From an uncultured Lachnospiraceae bacterium (GTDB lineage Bacteria; Bacillota; Clostridia; Lachnospirales; Lachnospiraceae), in assembly GCA_937950565.1 (NCBI GenBank), contig CALFCS010000162.1, positions 1 through 16,692 of the forward strand: a stretch of DNA of 16,692 bases. Reading direction: 5' to 3'. The notes under the pieces are model-generated. The model ran no database searches. It was not told the DNA's origin and saw only the letters and a program-made list of their open reading frames with translations. The position numbers were made by a program, and so were the translations under genes. Shown here piece after piece: positions 1 to 8,346 of this stretch; position 1 is the stretch's first letter; every line of letters begins with the position of its first letter.

Positions 1-3000
1 CTGTATACTTCATTTCCGGCTGTGCATTCATCTTATGAAGCACTGCTGCGAACTGTGCTCTTACCAGAGTCTCAGCCGGTCCAAAGGTATCTGATTTTAA
101 TCCGGTCATAGTCTGCGCATAATAATTGTAAGCAACCGCATCATAATACCATGCACCTTTTTCTGTATCTGTATAAGGAGGCTGTGCAGCAACCTCAACA
201 GTTGTGCCATATTCCATCTTCCATCCGTCATACAATGAAGTTACAGTTGCTGTCAGAACTGCGGTACCGTCTGCTTTTGCCGTTACCACACCATCCTTAT
301 AAGATGCAACTTCTTCATTATCAGAGCTGTAAGAAACGCTTACATAATCCGCAGCTGCTTCAGGAACCTCAAACAATGTCTGTGTCGTACCTGTTTTAAT
401 AACTTTCTTCAGTGCTGGAGCCGCCTTTTCAATTTCCACCCATGGATCACGGTATTCTGTTACATATACCAGTCCGCTTGCCGCCTCGCGGATTGCTGCT
501 TCCAGCTCTTCTGCCTGTTTTTCACTGGTCACTTCTGCATCTAAATCTTCCGGAAGTGAATCCATAACCTTCTTAAACGCTGCATAAGACTCTTCTGTAA
601 ACATGCTTTCTTTCAGAGCCTTTGCTTCTTCTACAACTGCTTTTAAGGAAGAAATATCTGCTACGCCTACCGTTAAGTTTACAGTCTGTGATTTTTCGGT
701 TGAACCAACTTTTACAGTTACTGTAATCTTTGCAGTTCCTTCTTTCACACCGGTCACTACGCCATCCTTAGCTGTTGCAACACTCTCATTATCAGAAGTG
801 CAGGTTACTTTCACATCCGTGGAAGATACACCTGCCGGATAACGAAGGCCGAAGTCTGCCACTTCCTTTGCATAAACAAATACATCTTTACTTGCTGTAA
901 ATCCTTTTTCTTTAAAGATATCTTCTGCGGAACCACTTGGATATAATGCCGCTACCTGAGCATCTGTTAATACCTGGTCATATACCTGTACTTCATCAGC
1001 CAGACCCTGATATAACGGATCCCAGTTATTTACACCAATATAAATATCGGAATTGTCCTGCGCAAGCGCATCTGCCGCTCTTCCGGATTTTTGCTTCTGA
1101 CCGTTCAAATATAACACTGCATCATTACCTGACTGTGTCAGTGTTACAAGTGTCCACTGATTTGTCGGAATCGAGATTCCGTTAAATGCAGATGTCCAGG
1201 AGAACTCTCCGCCCTTGGACCAGAGCTCATAGCTTCCACCACCCTGAACGCCTGCGAAAGATGTCCAGTACTCGGTTCCGGAACCAGGCTGTCCCATATA
1301 AATCAAGGAGCTGTGGCTTCCGATTGCCGCCGTCGGTTTTACCCACAGGGAAATCGTATAGTCAGAACCAATCTTACCTGTATTCAGACGTAATCCAAAT
1401 CCATTAAGATTTACTGCCTTTCCAGCTTTTCCAGCCTCATAAGTAATCGCTTTCGTATAATCGGACGTATTGCTTACTACTCTTGCTGTACTTCCATCCA
1501 GACTATCCTCGAAGGAATACACTGCAACCGGCTTCGGTGCTTCATCTGCCTGAGCCTTTACCGCTTTTGTCTTGCCAGGCTCTACCACATAGATTGTAAC
1601 ATTCTCTGACAGCTTCTGTTCCCCATGTGTATAAGTTACAGTCAGTGTCTGTCTGCCTGCTTTGCTTGTATCAATTTCACTTGCATTTGTTGTATAGTTA
1701 GTTACCCATTTTACATCGCCGTTTGCCTGTGTTACCTGTATACGGATATCATCTGCATTAAATTTGCTTCCTACCGTATACATTCTCTTTGTCTTCTGCA
1801 CACGGATACCCTTCACTTCACTATCAGTATCCACGTTGAAAGAACAGCTGTCAGCATCCGGATTATCTGTGAGAACCAGGTCTCCATCTACGCTTGCAAG
1901 ATAATATCCTGGTCTGTAAACGCTCTCAAAAGTTACGCCATATCCTGCAAATCCTTCCAGTGTACGGAATGTTACTTTTGCTTCTCCGGTTGCATTGTCA
2001 TCCCACTGCTGTGCAAGTGTTACATTTGCAGTATCTTCAGCAGTAATGTAAAGACCCGGCTTGTTATAGGACTGAATGGATACATAAGCATCGTTATCCG
2101 GATCAGCTTTGCCCTTTTCCAGTTCCCAGAGCGCATCGGCTTCTTCCGCCTTATCACTCACTAACATATCTCTGGCATTCGTATTTACCATCGGATACTC
2201 GGAATCATTGTTCGTGTTGTCAAACTTCACATGTGCAACGGAAGCACCCTTTGCATCTGTGATTGTCGTTGTCACGCCGGAAATACCGGTGGAAGTCTCT
2301 GTAAACATATCAATAGAGCCGTCCTCGTTAATATTCAGCTTCTCTACACAAGCTACACGGCGATAACCACTGCCGTGCGGAAGTGTTCCATTATGGTATA
2401 CGAAATACGGCTGCCCCTTGAAGTCAAAAACTGCCATATGGTTCGTATTGGCTGTGGAAGTCGGGAGCATGATTCTGCCACCGAAGTTCCAGTCATTTTC
2501 CAAAAACTGCTCATATGTATCACAAGTAGCATACGCCATCTCTTCACGCCAGTTAGTCGCAAAGAACATATAATATGGGCCGTAGTAATTGCCGTCCTCA
2601 TCCTGCTGGCGGTAATAGTATGGAGCTTCTGTATAGAAACAGTTTTTACCCGTCTTATCCTGCCATAAACATCCCGGGCTGGTATCATTCATTCCTTTTT
2701 CTCTTGCTTTTCCATCGATCTTACCAACAGAAATATCATAAGCAGCGCCATAACCGCAGGAAATGCTGTTCGGATTTCCATCACGGTCTTTGATAGACAT
2801 CATGTCTTCATTTAACTCACAGTTGAAGAAACGGTTATTTCCCCAGCCAAGTACACGGTGCTCTTCACCGTCTACAGTTTCTACCCATGCAGTCGGGTCA
2901 ATATCTTCCCATGTATGTACGCCATTAGGTGTATCTATGTTTCTTACAAGCGGTTGTCCCTTGTCCACAAACGGTCCGGTCGGGCTGTCTGATTTTGCTA

Positions 3001-3475
3001 CGCCGACGCACTTACCGCCGCCAACACTGGAATTGCCTTCTGTACAATAGTAGAAATAGTAACTGTCTTTGTACTTGATGACCTGTGCAGCCCATGCTTC
3101 ATGGTCGTTTGCAGCCCATGATACATCTTTGTTTTGCATGATAATACTCTCGTATTTCCAATGCACCATATCGGTCGATGAATAACATCTCCAGTTTGGC
3201 ATCCAGTATCCTTCTCCGGATGCGGTGTCATTACCCACATAAGCATATACAGTATCTCCGTCAACCAGAATTGACGGGTCTCCTCCATAAACTCTCTGTC
3301 CGTTCTCGTCGAACCCGAGGAACGGATTGCCGAGCTCACTTTTGGCAAGTACTGTCTCTACCGGAACCTGGAGCTTCTTTGTATCCGCTGCCTTTGCTTC
3401 TGTGCTCACCGCCGCCGGTGATGTCAGAACCATTGCTGCCGCAAGAAGTCCTGCCAAGATTTTCTTTCCCTTCAT
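1..3475 (-). CDS. Secreted, SLH-anchored GH43 glycosidase with CBM42 (AbfB-like) and LamG modules; 3' end cut by window edge
   Basis: An open frame of 1158 codons starts at ATG 3475 behind AAGGAGG (3483-3489) and is still open at base 1, so the C-terminus is missing. Residues 1-29 are a signal peptide (lysines, alanine/leucine core, cleavage near AKA-AD). The GH43 five-blade propeller spans about 50-390. Its likely triad is D66 (GGDPSI, base), D193 (DIDPTAW, pKa modulator) and E283 (TEAPYY, acid). About 440-548 looks like an AbfB/CBM42 trefoil (SIQSYNKPGLYI, later RPGYYLASVDGDLVL), a fold known to bind arabinofuranose side chains. Then come an Ig-like domain (549-628), a LamG/concanavalin-like domain (648-845), Big_2 (858-938), a helical FIVAR-like segment (939-1005), a second Big_2-like domain (to about 1095), and the first SLH repeat with LVRAQFAAVL. 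It probably acts outside the cell, on the S-layer, as an arabinofuranosidase or arabinanase. GH43 membership is secure; the substrate is inferred from CBM42 and the neighbouring transporter. Confidence 0.9.
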   Translation of the reverse strand, partial: MKGKKILAGLLAAAMVLTSPAAVSTEAKAADTKKLQVPVETVLAKSELGNPFLGFDENGQRVYGGDPSILVDGDTVYAYVGNDTASGEGYWMPNWRCYSSTDMVHWKYESIIMQNKDVSWAANDHEAWAAQVIKYKDSYYFYYCTEGNSSVGGGKCVGVAKSDSPTGPFVDKGQPLVRNIDTPNGVHTWEDIDPTAWVETVDGEEHRVLGWGNNRFFNCELNEDMMSIKDRDGNPNSISCGYGAAYDISVGKIDGKAREKGMNDTSPGCLWQDKTGKNCFYTEAPYYYRQQDEDGNYYGPYYMFFATNWREEMAYATCDTYEQFLENDWNFGGRIMLPTSTANTNHMAVFDFKGQPYFVYHNGTLPHGSGYRRVACVEKLNINEDGSIDMFTETSTGISGVTTTITDAKGASVAHVKFDNTNNDSEYPMVNTNARDMLVSDKAEEADALWELEKGKADPDNDAYVSIQSYNKPGLYITAEDTANVTLAQQWDDNATGEAKVTFRTLEGFAGYGVTFESVYRPGYYLASVDGDLVLTDNPDADSCSFNVDTDSEVKGIRVQKTKRMYTVGSKFNADDIRIQVTQANGDVKWVTNYTTNASEIDTSKAGRQTLTVTYTHGEQKLSENVTIYVVEPGKTKAVKAQADEAPKPVAVYSFEDSLDGSTARVVSNTSDYTKAITYEAGKAGKAVNLNGFGLRLNTGKIGSDYTISLWVKPTAAIGSHSSLIYMGQPGSGTEYWTSFAGVQGGGSYELWSKGGEFSWTSAFNGISIPTNQWTLVTLTQSGNDAVLYLNGQKQKSGRAADALAQDNSDIYIGVNNWDPLYQGLADEVQVYDQVLTDAQVAALYPSGSAEDIFKEKGFTASKDVFVYAKEVADFGLRYPAGVSSTDVKVTCTSDNESVATAKDGVVTGVKEGTAKITVTVKVGSTEKSQTVNLTVGVADISSLKAVVEEAKALKESMFTEESYAAFKKVMDSLPEDLDAEVTSEKQAEELEAAIREAASGLVYVTEYRDPWVEIEKAAPALKKVIKTGTTQTLFEVPEAAADYVSVSYSSDNEEVASYKDGVVTAKADGTAVLTATVTSLYDGWKMEYGTTVEVAAQPPYTDTEKGAWYYDAVAYNYYAQTMTGLKSDTFGPAETLVRAQFAAVLHKMNAQPEMKYT

Positions 3476-3509
3476 TTTAAATCCTCCTTGTATGAATTGT
3501 TTTTATCTG

Positions 3510-3544
3510 AAATGCCGGCTGCGAGCCATTCGAAGCCGGCATTT
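3510..3544 (-). terminator. Stem-loop between the two GH43 genes
   Basis: A perfect 11-bp stem (3510-3520 with 3534-3544, core ATGCCGGCT/AGCCGGCAT) encloses a 13-base loop. It lies 20 bases past the stop of the upstream GH43 gene and 20 bases before the ribosome site of the next. The tail on the transcribed strand is only TTT then CAG, so it looks like a partial terminator or an mRNA-end stabiliser, not a full stop. The two glycosidases may therefore be co-transcribed at unequal levels. Confidence 0.55.
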
Positions 3545-3564
3545 TCATTCACAGTGATTATTTC

Positions 3565-6500
3565 TTATTTCTCGTATTTTTCCATAAATCTCTGGATAAT
3601 GGTTGCACATTCTGCACGGTTTGCACTTCCCTGCGGATCAAGAAGAAGTTCGCCATCAATCGTCTTTCCTGTGATGATTCCTTCTGATACTGCCCACTTG
3701 AGTGCATCTACTGCAAATTCCTGTACGGCCCCTGCATCCGGGAAGGAACTGTAATCACCGTTTGCTTTGACATCATATCCCTTGTAATCCTTTGCATAAC
3801 GATACATCATCGTCGCCATCTGTGCGCGGGTTACCGGATCGTTTGGCCCAAACATCGCTGTACCTGTATATCCGTTTACAATCTTCTTCTCTGCCGCCCA
3901 CAGAACCGGATTCTTGAACCAGTCGTCCTTCGTTACATCCGAGAATTTATCCGTATACTCTACTTCTACTTCATCATTCATCTTATGAAGCACTGCCGCG
4001 AACTGTGCTCTTACCAGTGTATCTGCCGGGGCAAAATGCGTATCATCCAGACCAGTCATAGTCTTCTTCTCATAATTATAAGCTACTGCATCATAGAACC
4101 ATGCATCTTTCGCCACGTCTTCATAAGGAAGTTCTGTCACTACCGGAACGTCCGGCTTTTCCTCTAATGCCGCCTTTGCATCCTTAAGGTCCTTCACTGC
4201 CTTTTCTACATCTGCCACAAGCGCATCCGGATTATCATTTACAGCTGTTCCGGCATCTACTGCAGCCTGCAATGCCTTCCAGGTGTCCTCTGTATATTTT
4301 GTCTCATCCAGCGCCTTACACTCATCAAGTAAACTCTTAAGCTCTGTCTTGTCTCCAAGAACGCCGCCCTTAATCTCTACTTCACGGAGCGCGCGGTTGT
4401 ATACCTTGATATTATCAAATGCTCCCTTAAAGTAAGCATCCGGTCCATAGAAGGATTTTCCAAGATAAGCAAGTACTTCTTTTCCAAGCTTGGAAATCTT
4501 AACTGTATTAGCATTTTCCCCAATCAGATTCTCTCCGGCATACAGCTTCATGTTTTTGCCGTCCATAACCAGTGTCACATGAATCCATTCACCTGCTTTT
4601 ACCGTTCCTTTGCCTTCTGTAAATCCCTTTTCACTGCCATAGGAGCCAATTGTAATAACGGATTTCAGACTTCCGTCAGAAGTCGGTCTCATAAAGTAAT
4701 ATTTCTGGTCGTCCTGACCGATTGCAAATGCAAAGAAATTGCCGTCTATCTTGTCCGCTCTCATATCCATGGAAATAGAGAACTTATTTCTTCCATCAAA
4801 GAATCCCTTCGGGAAGGAAGCATATGTATTGTCACTTCCATCAAGATACAGAACATTTGAGCCTGTTGTTGTATCTTTCTGATAAGCGGCTTTTCCGGAT
4901 AATGCACCCGTATGTTTATTTCCGGTAGTATCTGTAATATTCGTCCCGTCTGCCTTCTCAAAGTCATATACAAGAATCGGATCTAATTTCTCTTCTTCTG
5001 TGTTTTCCGGAGCGTCTGTATTTTCTGGATAGGTAATACCCCATTTCTCCACAACAGCGTTATACTCTTCTTCTGTTACCGGAATCGGTGTGCCGTGTCT
5101 TGCCCTGGTCGGCATCTTGTATTCATCCGGGTTTTCAAATACGCCTGTTGACAGATTGTCCGTTACAAGCGGATAATATCCGCCGCCACCAAAGTTATCT
5201 ACTAACAGACACCACTGGTTTGTCTCGGAATCATCCGGATTATACTTGAAGATTGTCGGTCCCTCTACCCACTGATTTGCATTCAGGGAATCAGACGGTA
5301 CGTGCGTCCATGTTCCAAGGAGCGTCGGACTCTTCTCAATAAAAATGGATTTTGTCTTTGCTCCCAGCTCGTTTGTATTGCCACCTTCATTTTTCGTATA
5401 ACGATAGAACATCTTCTCATTCTTTTCGTAAATCACAGTCGTATCAATACTGGATTCATTTTTCTCAATCCATACCTTCGGTTCTGTAAAAGTATAGAAA
5501 TCTCTTGTCTTGCAGTAATAAAGTCTCTGCTTTCCATAATTATCAGAAGATACTTTGGAAGCCCAGTATACAACATACTCCCCTGTAATCGGATCGTAGG
5601 TTGCTTCCGGCGCCCATGTACAGCCTGCTCCGATAGAAGCGCTCACTTCTACCATACGCTGCTCGGACCAGTTTACGAGGTCCGTAGACTCCCATACCAT
5701 CAGGGACTGACTTCCTGCTGTCTGTGCAGCGCCCCATCCATTTCCGCCATTAATCTTAAGGTCTGTAGCGATCATATAGAATTTATCACCTTCTGGGGAA
5801 CGGATAATATATGGGTCTCTGACACCTTTTTCTCCAAGACTGGAAGTAAGGGTTGGTTTGTTATTATTCAAATCCCCCCATATAAGCCCATCTTCACTTG
5901 CCGCAAAATAAATCTGCTCACCGTCAGAGTAACCTTCTCCTGCAAAATATGCAAAGAAATAATCTTTATAATCTGTTTCTTCCGGAGCTTTCACAGCCTT
6001 CTTAACCGTAAAGGTAAACGTCTTTGTATCTGTTACATTACCGGATTTCAGCGTTGCCGTCATAGTCACATCTGTATCTTTTTCCGGTCTGGTTACTGTT
6101 CCAGCCGGTGTGCTGTCATAGCCTTCATTTTCATGTACTTCTGTGTCTACAATATTCTTATCAGAAGATTTCCATGTAACAGCCACTCCATTTTCCGTCT
6201 TATCCGGAAGTGTAATATTACCATATACCGGACAATCCAGAGTGTTATACGGAAGTGTCAGACTTTCCTTCGCCTCCGCAACCTTTCCGGCATCGGAATT
6301 ATCCTTTTTCTGAGCCTTAATCGTAAAGGATTTCAAAGTTCCGCTGAATGCCGGATCAGGACTATACAGAGACTTTCCAATATAGCCAAGCGTCGCTCCG
6401 TCCGTACCATTCTTGATAATGGACTGGATGGAATATCCGGTTTCCAGAGTTCCGATTGTTTCTCCATTCAACGTTACTGTTACAACGCCGTTATCAAATG

Positions 6501-7038
6501 CATAAACGACCGTATTGTACTCCCCGGCCTTCACCTGCTTGTCCTGTGGAAGGAGCTTTTCACTGCTCGCATCACTAATTCCGGTTCTCACTTTCCCCTG
6601 GGCATTATTTCCGTTATTGCCCTGAGCCGGGCAGAAAAATACATAATTCTTAACACTTGGCCACTCAGCGACCTTCGTTCCAAGACAGAAGAGCCAGGAG
6701 TTTTCTCCCGCGGTTCCTGTCTTATCTGCCAGAAATTCTGCCTCAATCGTAAACTTCTCTGTCTCAATCAGTCCTGACGGAAGCTCAACATATTTGGACT
6801 TATTTCCGTCAAATTTTAACGCGCCGTCTGCAAAATCAGAGTCCGTAAGCCCTACCAGCACAGCATCATTGCCATTCCCCGACTGATCTGTCAGTTTTCC
6901 ACCTGCATGACTCATATCATACTGTGCGACAACTTGCAGTGTACTGTCATCCGCAGCGCTCACACTAAGCGCCGGAACAATCCAGACTGCCAGAAGCGCA
7001 ATCGCAAGTATAAATGATAACCCTTTCTGTTTCTTCAT
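3565..7038 (-). CDS. Secreted GH43 glycosidase with two LamG domains and a C-terminal triple SLH anchor
   Basis: I place the start at ATG 7038 (1157 aa), because AAGGAGGG sits 8 bases upstream and the signal peptide begins there with MKKQKGLSF. An in-frame ATG at 7077 would add 13 charged residues and has no ribosome site. The signal peptide ends near SVSA-A28. Domains in order: LamG (about 32-245), atrophied Ig-like domain (246-348), GH43 propeller (355-668), LamG (687-888), helical FIVAR-like stretch (897-960), and three SLH repeats (972-1155) carrying LVRAQFA, VTRAQMA and ANRAECA. Probable catalytic residues are D408 (VRDPYI), D532 (SIDTTVIY) and E592 (VEGPTIF), with WAPEATYDP between. The SLH repeats should hold the enzyme on cell-wall polymer or S-layer. 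GH43 enzymes are mostly arabinofuranosidases, xylosidases, arabinanases or galactosidases; I cannot choose from sequence alone. The gene follows a furanose-type transporter and precedes another GH43, which favours arabinofuranoside or a similar substrate. Confidence 0.93.
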   Translation of the reverse strand: MKKQKGLSFILAIALLAVWIVPALSVSAADDSTLQVVAQYDMSHAGGKLTDQSGNGNDAVLVGLTDSDFADGALKFDGNKSKYVELPSGLIETEKFTIEAEFLADKTGTAGENSWLFCLGTKVAEWPSVKNYVFFCPAQGNNGNNAQGKVRTGISDASSEKLLPQDKQVKAGEYNTVVYAFDNGVVTVTLNGETIGTLETGYSIQSIIKNGTDGATLGYIGKSLYSPDPAFSGTLKSFTIKAQKKDNSDAGKVAEAKESLTLPYNTLDCPVYGNITLPDKTENGVAVTWKSSDKNIVDTEVHENEGYDSTPAGTVTRPEKDTDVTMTATLKSGNVTDTKTFTFTVKKAVKAPEETDYKDYFFAYFAGEGYSDGEQIYFAASEDGLIWGDLNNNKPTLTSSLGEKGVRDPYIIRSPEGDKFYMIATDLKINGGNGWGAAQTAGSQSLMVWESTDLVNWSEQRMVEVSASIGAGCTWAPEATYDPITGEYVVYWASKVSSDNYGKQRLYYCKTRDFYTFTEPKVWIEKNESSIDTTVIYEKNEKMFYRYTKNEGGNTNELGAKTKSIFIEKSPTLLGTWTHVPSDSLNANQWVEGPTIFKYNPDDSETNQWCLLVDNFGGGGYYPLVTDNLSTGVFENPDEYKMPTRARHGTPIPVTEEEYNAVVEKWGITYPENTDAPENTEEEKLDPILVYDFEKADGTNITDTTGNKHTGALSGKAAYQKDTTTGSNVLYLDGSDNTYASFPKGFFDGRNKFSISMDMRADKIDGNFFAFAIGQDDQKYYFMRPTSDGSLKSVITIGSYGSEKGFTEGKGTVKAGEWIHVTLVMDGKNMKLYAGENLIGENANTVKISKLGKEVLAYLGKSFYGPDAYFKGAFDNIKVYNRALREVEIKGGVLGDKTELKSLLDECKALDETKYTEDTWKALQAAVDAGTAVNDNPDALVADVEKAVKDLKDAKAALEEKPDVPVVTELPYEDVAKDAWFYDAVAYNYEKKTMTGLDDTHFAPADTLVRAQFAAVLHKMNDEVEVEYTDKFSDVTKDDWFKNPVLWAAEKKIVNGYTGTAMFGPNDPVTRAQMATMMYRYAKDYKGYDVKANGDYSSFPDAGAVQEFAVDALKWAVSEGIITGKTIDGELLLDPQGSANRAECATIIQRFMEKYEK

Positions 7039-7201
7039 AATAACCCTCCTTGTTTCCTTTTGTGAACCATATTCCATAACATGATTCTTCTGATTTACAT
7101 TTTATACAATTTAACACCTTTTTTAAATCTGTATTTTTACTATTTTGTTGGATTATTTTCCGATTGTTAAATTTTTACTTATTTCTGTTCATTTTCTTAT
7201 C
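7039..7201 (-). promoter_or_regulatory. Putative promoter/operator region of the GH43 genes
   Basis: This AT-rich 163-base gap separates the second binding-protein gene from the GH43 gene and has no terminator-like hairpin. On the minus strand, AAAATGAACA (7195-7186) and AAATTTAACA (7174-7165) agree at 8 of 10 bases and start 21 bp apart, the same spacing as the stronger repeats at 13280-13315. The second copy ends in TTAACA (7170-7165), followed after 17 bases by CAAAAT (7147-7142), a possible -35/-10 pair. An alternative -10, TATAAA, lies at 7106-7101 with no good -35. The Shine-Dalgarno AAGGAGGG is near 7046-7053. Low composition complexity makes chance matches easy here. Confidence 0.4.
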
Positions 7202-8227
7202 TTAATAGGAACGCTTTCTTATCACACTGTCAAGGTCCATAAAAGTATCATAATACGACTCTTCTACATAATGTATCTTCCCTACTTCTTCTCCTGCTTC
7301 TAATTTGTCAATAATCTCCGCTATCTTCGGCGCAAGCAGAGGATTACATTCAATATCGACATTAATATCTCCTTTTTTCATTGCCTGAAGCGCTGCCTGG
7401 ACAGAATCAAAGGAAATAAGGATAATATCCCCTTCCGGTCCACAAGTCTTTCCGGCTTCCTTAATTGCTTCTATGGCTCCAAATGTCATATTGTCATTTT
7501 CGCTTACAACCACATCGATTTCCGGATATTTCTCCAGAAATTCTTCCATTACTTCTTTTCCTTTTGCCTGCGTGAAATCGCCGGATTTTCTGTCCAGCAT
7601 TTTCCAGTTCGGATTCTTTTCCAGCACATTCTGAAATCCTTTGGTACGTCCAATCTGCGACGTAGAGCCAAGTGTCCCCTGAAGTGTTACAATCTGAATC
7701 TCTTCCTGTGTACGTCCGGTGGACGCAAGATAATTTTCCAGCCATTTTCCGGCACAAACGCCCTCTTCTTCAAAATCACTGCCCACCCAGGCAGTATAAA
7801 GATTCTCATCCTCCACCTCTACCGAACGATCTGAAAGAATTACTGGAATTCCTGCATCCTTCGCCTCCTGAAGCACTGCTTCCCATCCGGTCTCCACAAC
7901 CGGGTCGAGAACAATATAATCAACTTCCTGAAGAATAAAATTCCGAATCGTCTTTAACTGATTTTCCTGTTTCTGCTGGGCGTCTTCAAAGAGCAGGTAA
8001 TATCCGTTCTTCTGTGTAAATGTGTCCCTGACAGACTTTGTATTCGCAATACGGTAATCAGACTCCGAGCCAACCTGTGAATATCCTACCACAATATAAT
8101 CTTCTTTTTCCTCTTCAATCTCCCCATCCGGTATGACCTCGGAAACAAAATGGGAACTCTGCGCACACCCGGTCATGAAAAGAAAAATGACAAAAAGCAT
8201 GCAGACATTCCTGTATCTATTCTTCAT
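7202..8227 (-). CDS. Lipoprotein sugar-binding protein, YtfQ-like (second SBP of the locus)
   Basis: A 341-aa periplasmic-binding-protein-type lipoprotein. I prefer ATG 8227, since GGAGGG lies 9 bases upstream; a TTG at 8233 in the same frame is only 3 bases from it. Residues 1-20 form a lipoprotein signal with lipobox MTG-C21, so the protein is tethered outside the membrane. The mature part follows the E. coli galactofuranose-binding protein YtfQ closely: GYSQVGSES (48-56), the arginine of SDYR, QQKQENQ (84-90), PVVETGWE, PVILSDRSV, LQGTLGS and GDFTQAKGKEVME. It should bind a monosaccharide, probably in furanose form, for the CUT2 transporter encoded just upstream. It lies beyond a terminator, so its expression is likely separate from or lower than the permeases. 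It could instead be a sensing partner for the YesM kinase. Family assignment is firm; ligand and role are inferred. Confidence 0.88.
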   Translation of the reverse strand: MKNRYRNVCMLFVIFLFMTGCAQSSHFVSEVIPDGEIEEEKEDYIVVGYSQVGSESDYRIANTKSVRDTFTQKNGYYLLFEDAQQKQENQLKTIRNFILQEVDYIVLDPVVETGWEAVLQEAKDAGIPVILSDRSVEVEDENLYTAWVGSDFEEEGVCAGKWLENYLASTGRTQEEIQIVTLQGTLGSTSQIGRTKGFQNVLEKNPNWKMLDRKSGDFTQAKGKEVMEEFLEKYPEIDVVVSENDNMTFGAIEAIKEAGKTCGPEGDIILISFDSVQAALQAMKKGDINVDIECNPLLAPKIAEIIDKLEAGEEVGKIHYVEESYYDTFMDLDSVIRKRSY

Positions 8228-8284
8228 GAGCAAACTCCCTCCACTCTGTCTAATCCTGCATGTTATATATTACTATATTTGCGC

Positions 8285-8316
8285 AAAAAAAGGAACCGCT
8301 AAAAGCGATTCCTTTT
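8285..8316 (-). terminator. Rho-independent terminator after the permease genes
   Basis: A 9-bp stem (8292-8300 with 8304-8312, one U.G wobble) has a 3-base loop and is followed on the minus strand by seven T residues (8291-8285). A/T pairs flank both sides, so it might also work in the other direction. It begins 31 bases after the stop of the second permease and closes the transporter transcript, leaving the second binding-protein gene to readthrough or its own promoter. Confidence 0.8.
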
Positions 8317-8346
8317 CTCTTATATGCACTTCGCAAATTGCTATTT

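Noticed and set aside
1625..2164. A 179-codon plus-strand open frame
   Set aside because: It is antisense to the CBM42/Ig-like region of the left-edge GH43 gene and is cysteine-rich in a way typical of shadow frames.
5302..6777. A 491-codon plus-strand open frame
   Set aside because: It lies wholly antisense to the GH43 coding sequence, has no domain, and is rich in Cys, Arg and Ile runs typical of a reverse-frame shadow.
7039..7077. A 13-residue N-terminal extension of the GH43 protein from ATG 7077
   Set aside because: A strong AAGGAGGG points to ATG 7038, and the extension would put charged residues ahead of a complete signal peptide.
8228..8233. TTG start for the second binding protein
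   Set aside because: It is only 3 bases from GGAGGG; the ATG at 8227 has proper spacing and gives a normal lipoprotein signal.
8262..8276. Single repeat-like motif GTAATATATAACA ahead of the second binding-protein gene
   Set aside because: It is one weak match in very AT-rich sequence with no partner at 21 bp, so not enough to call an operator.
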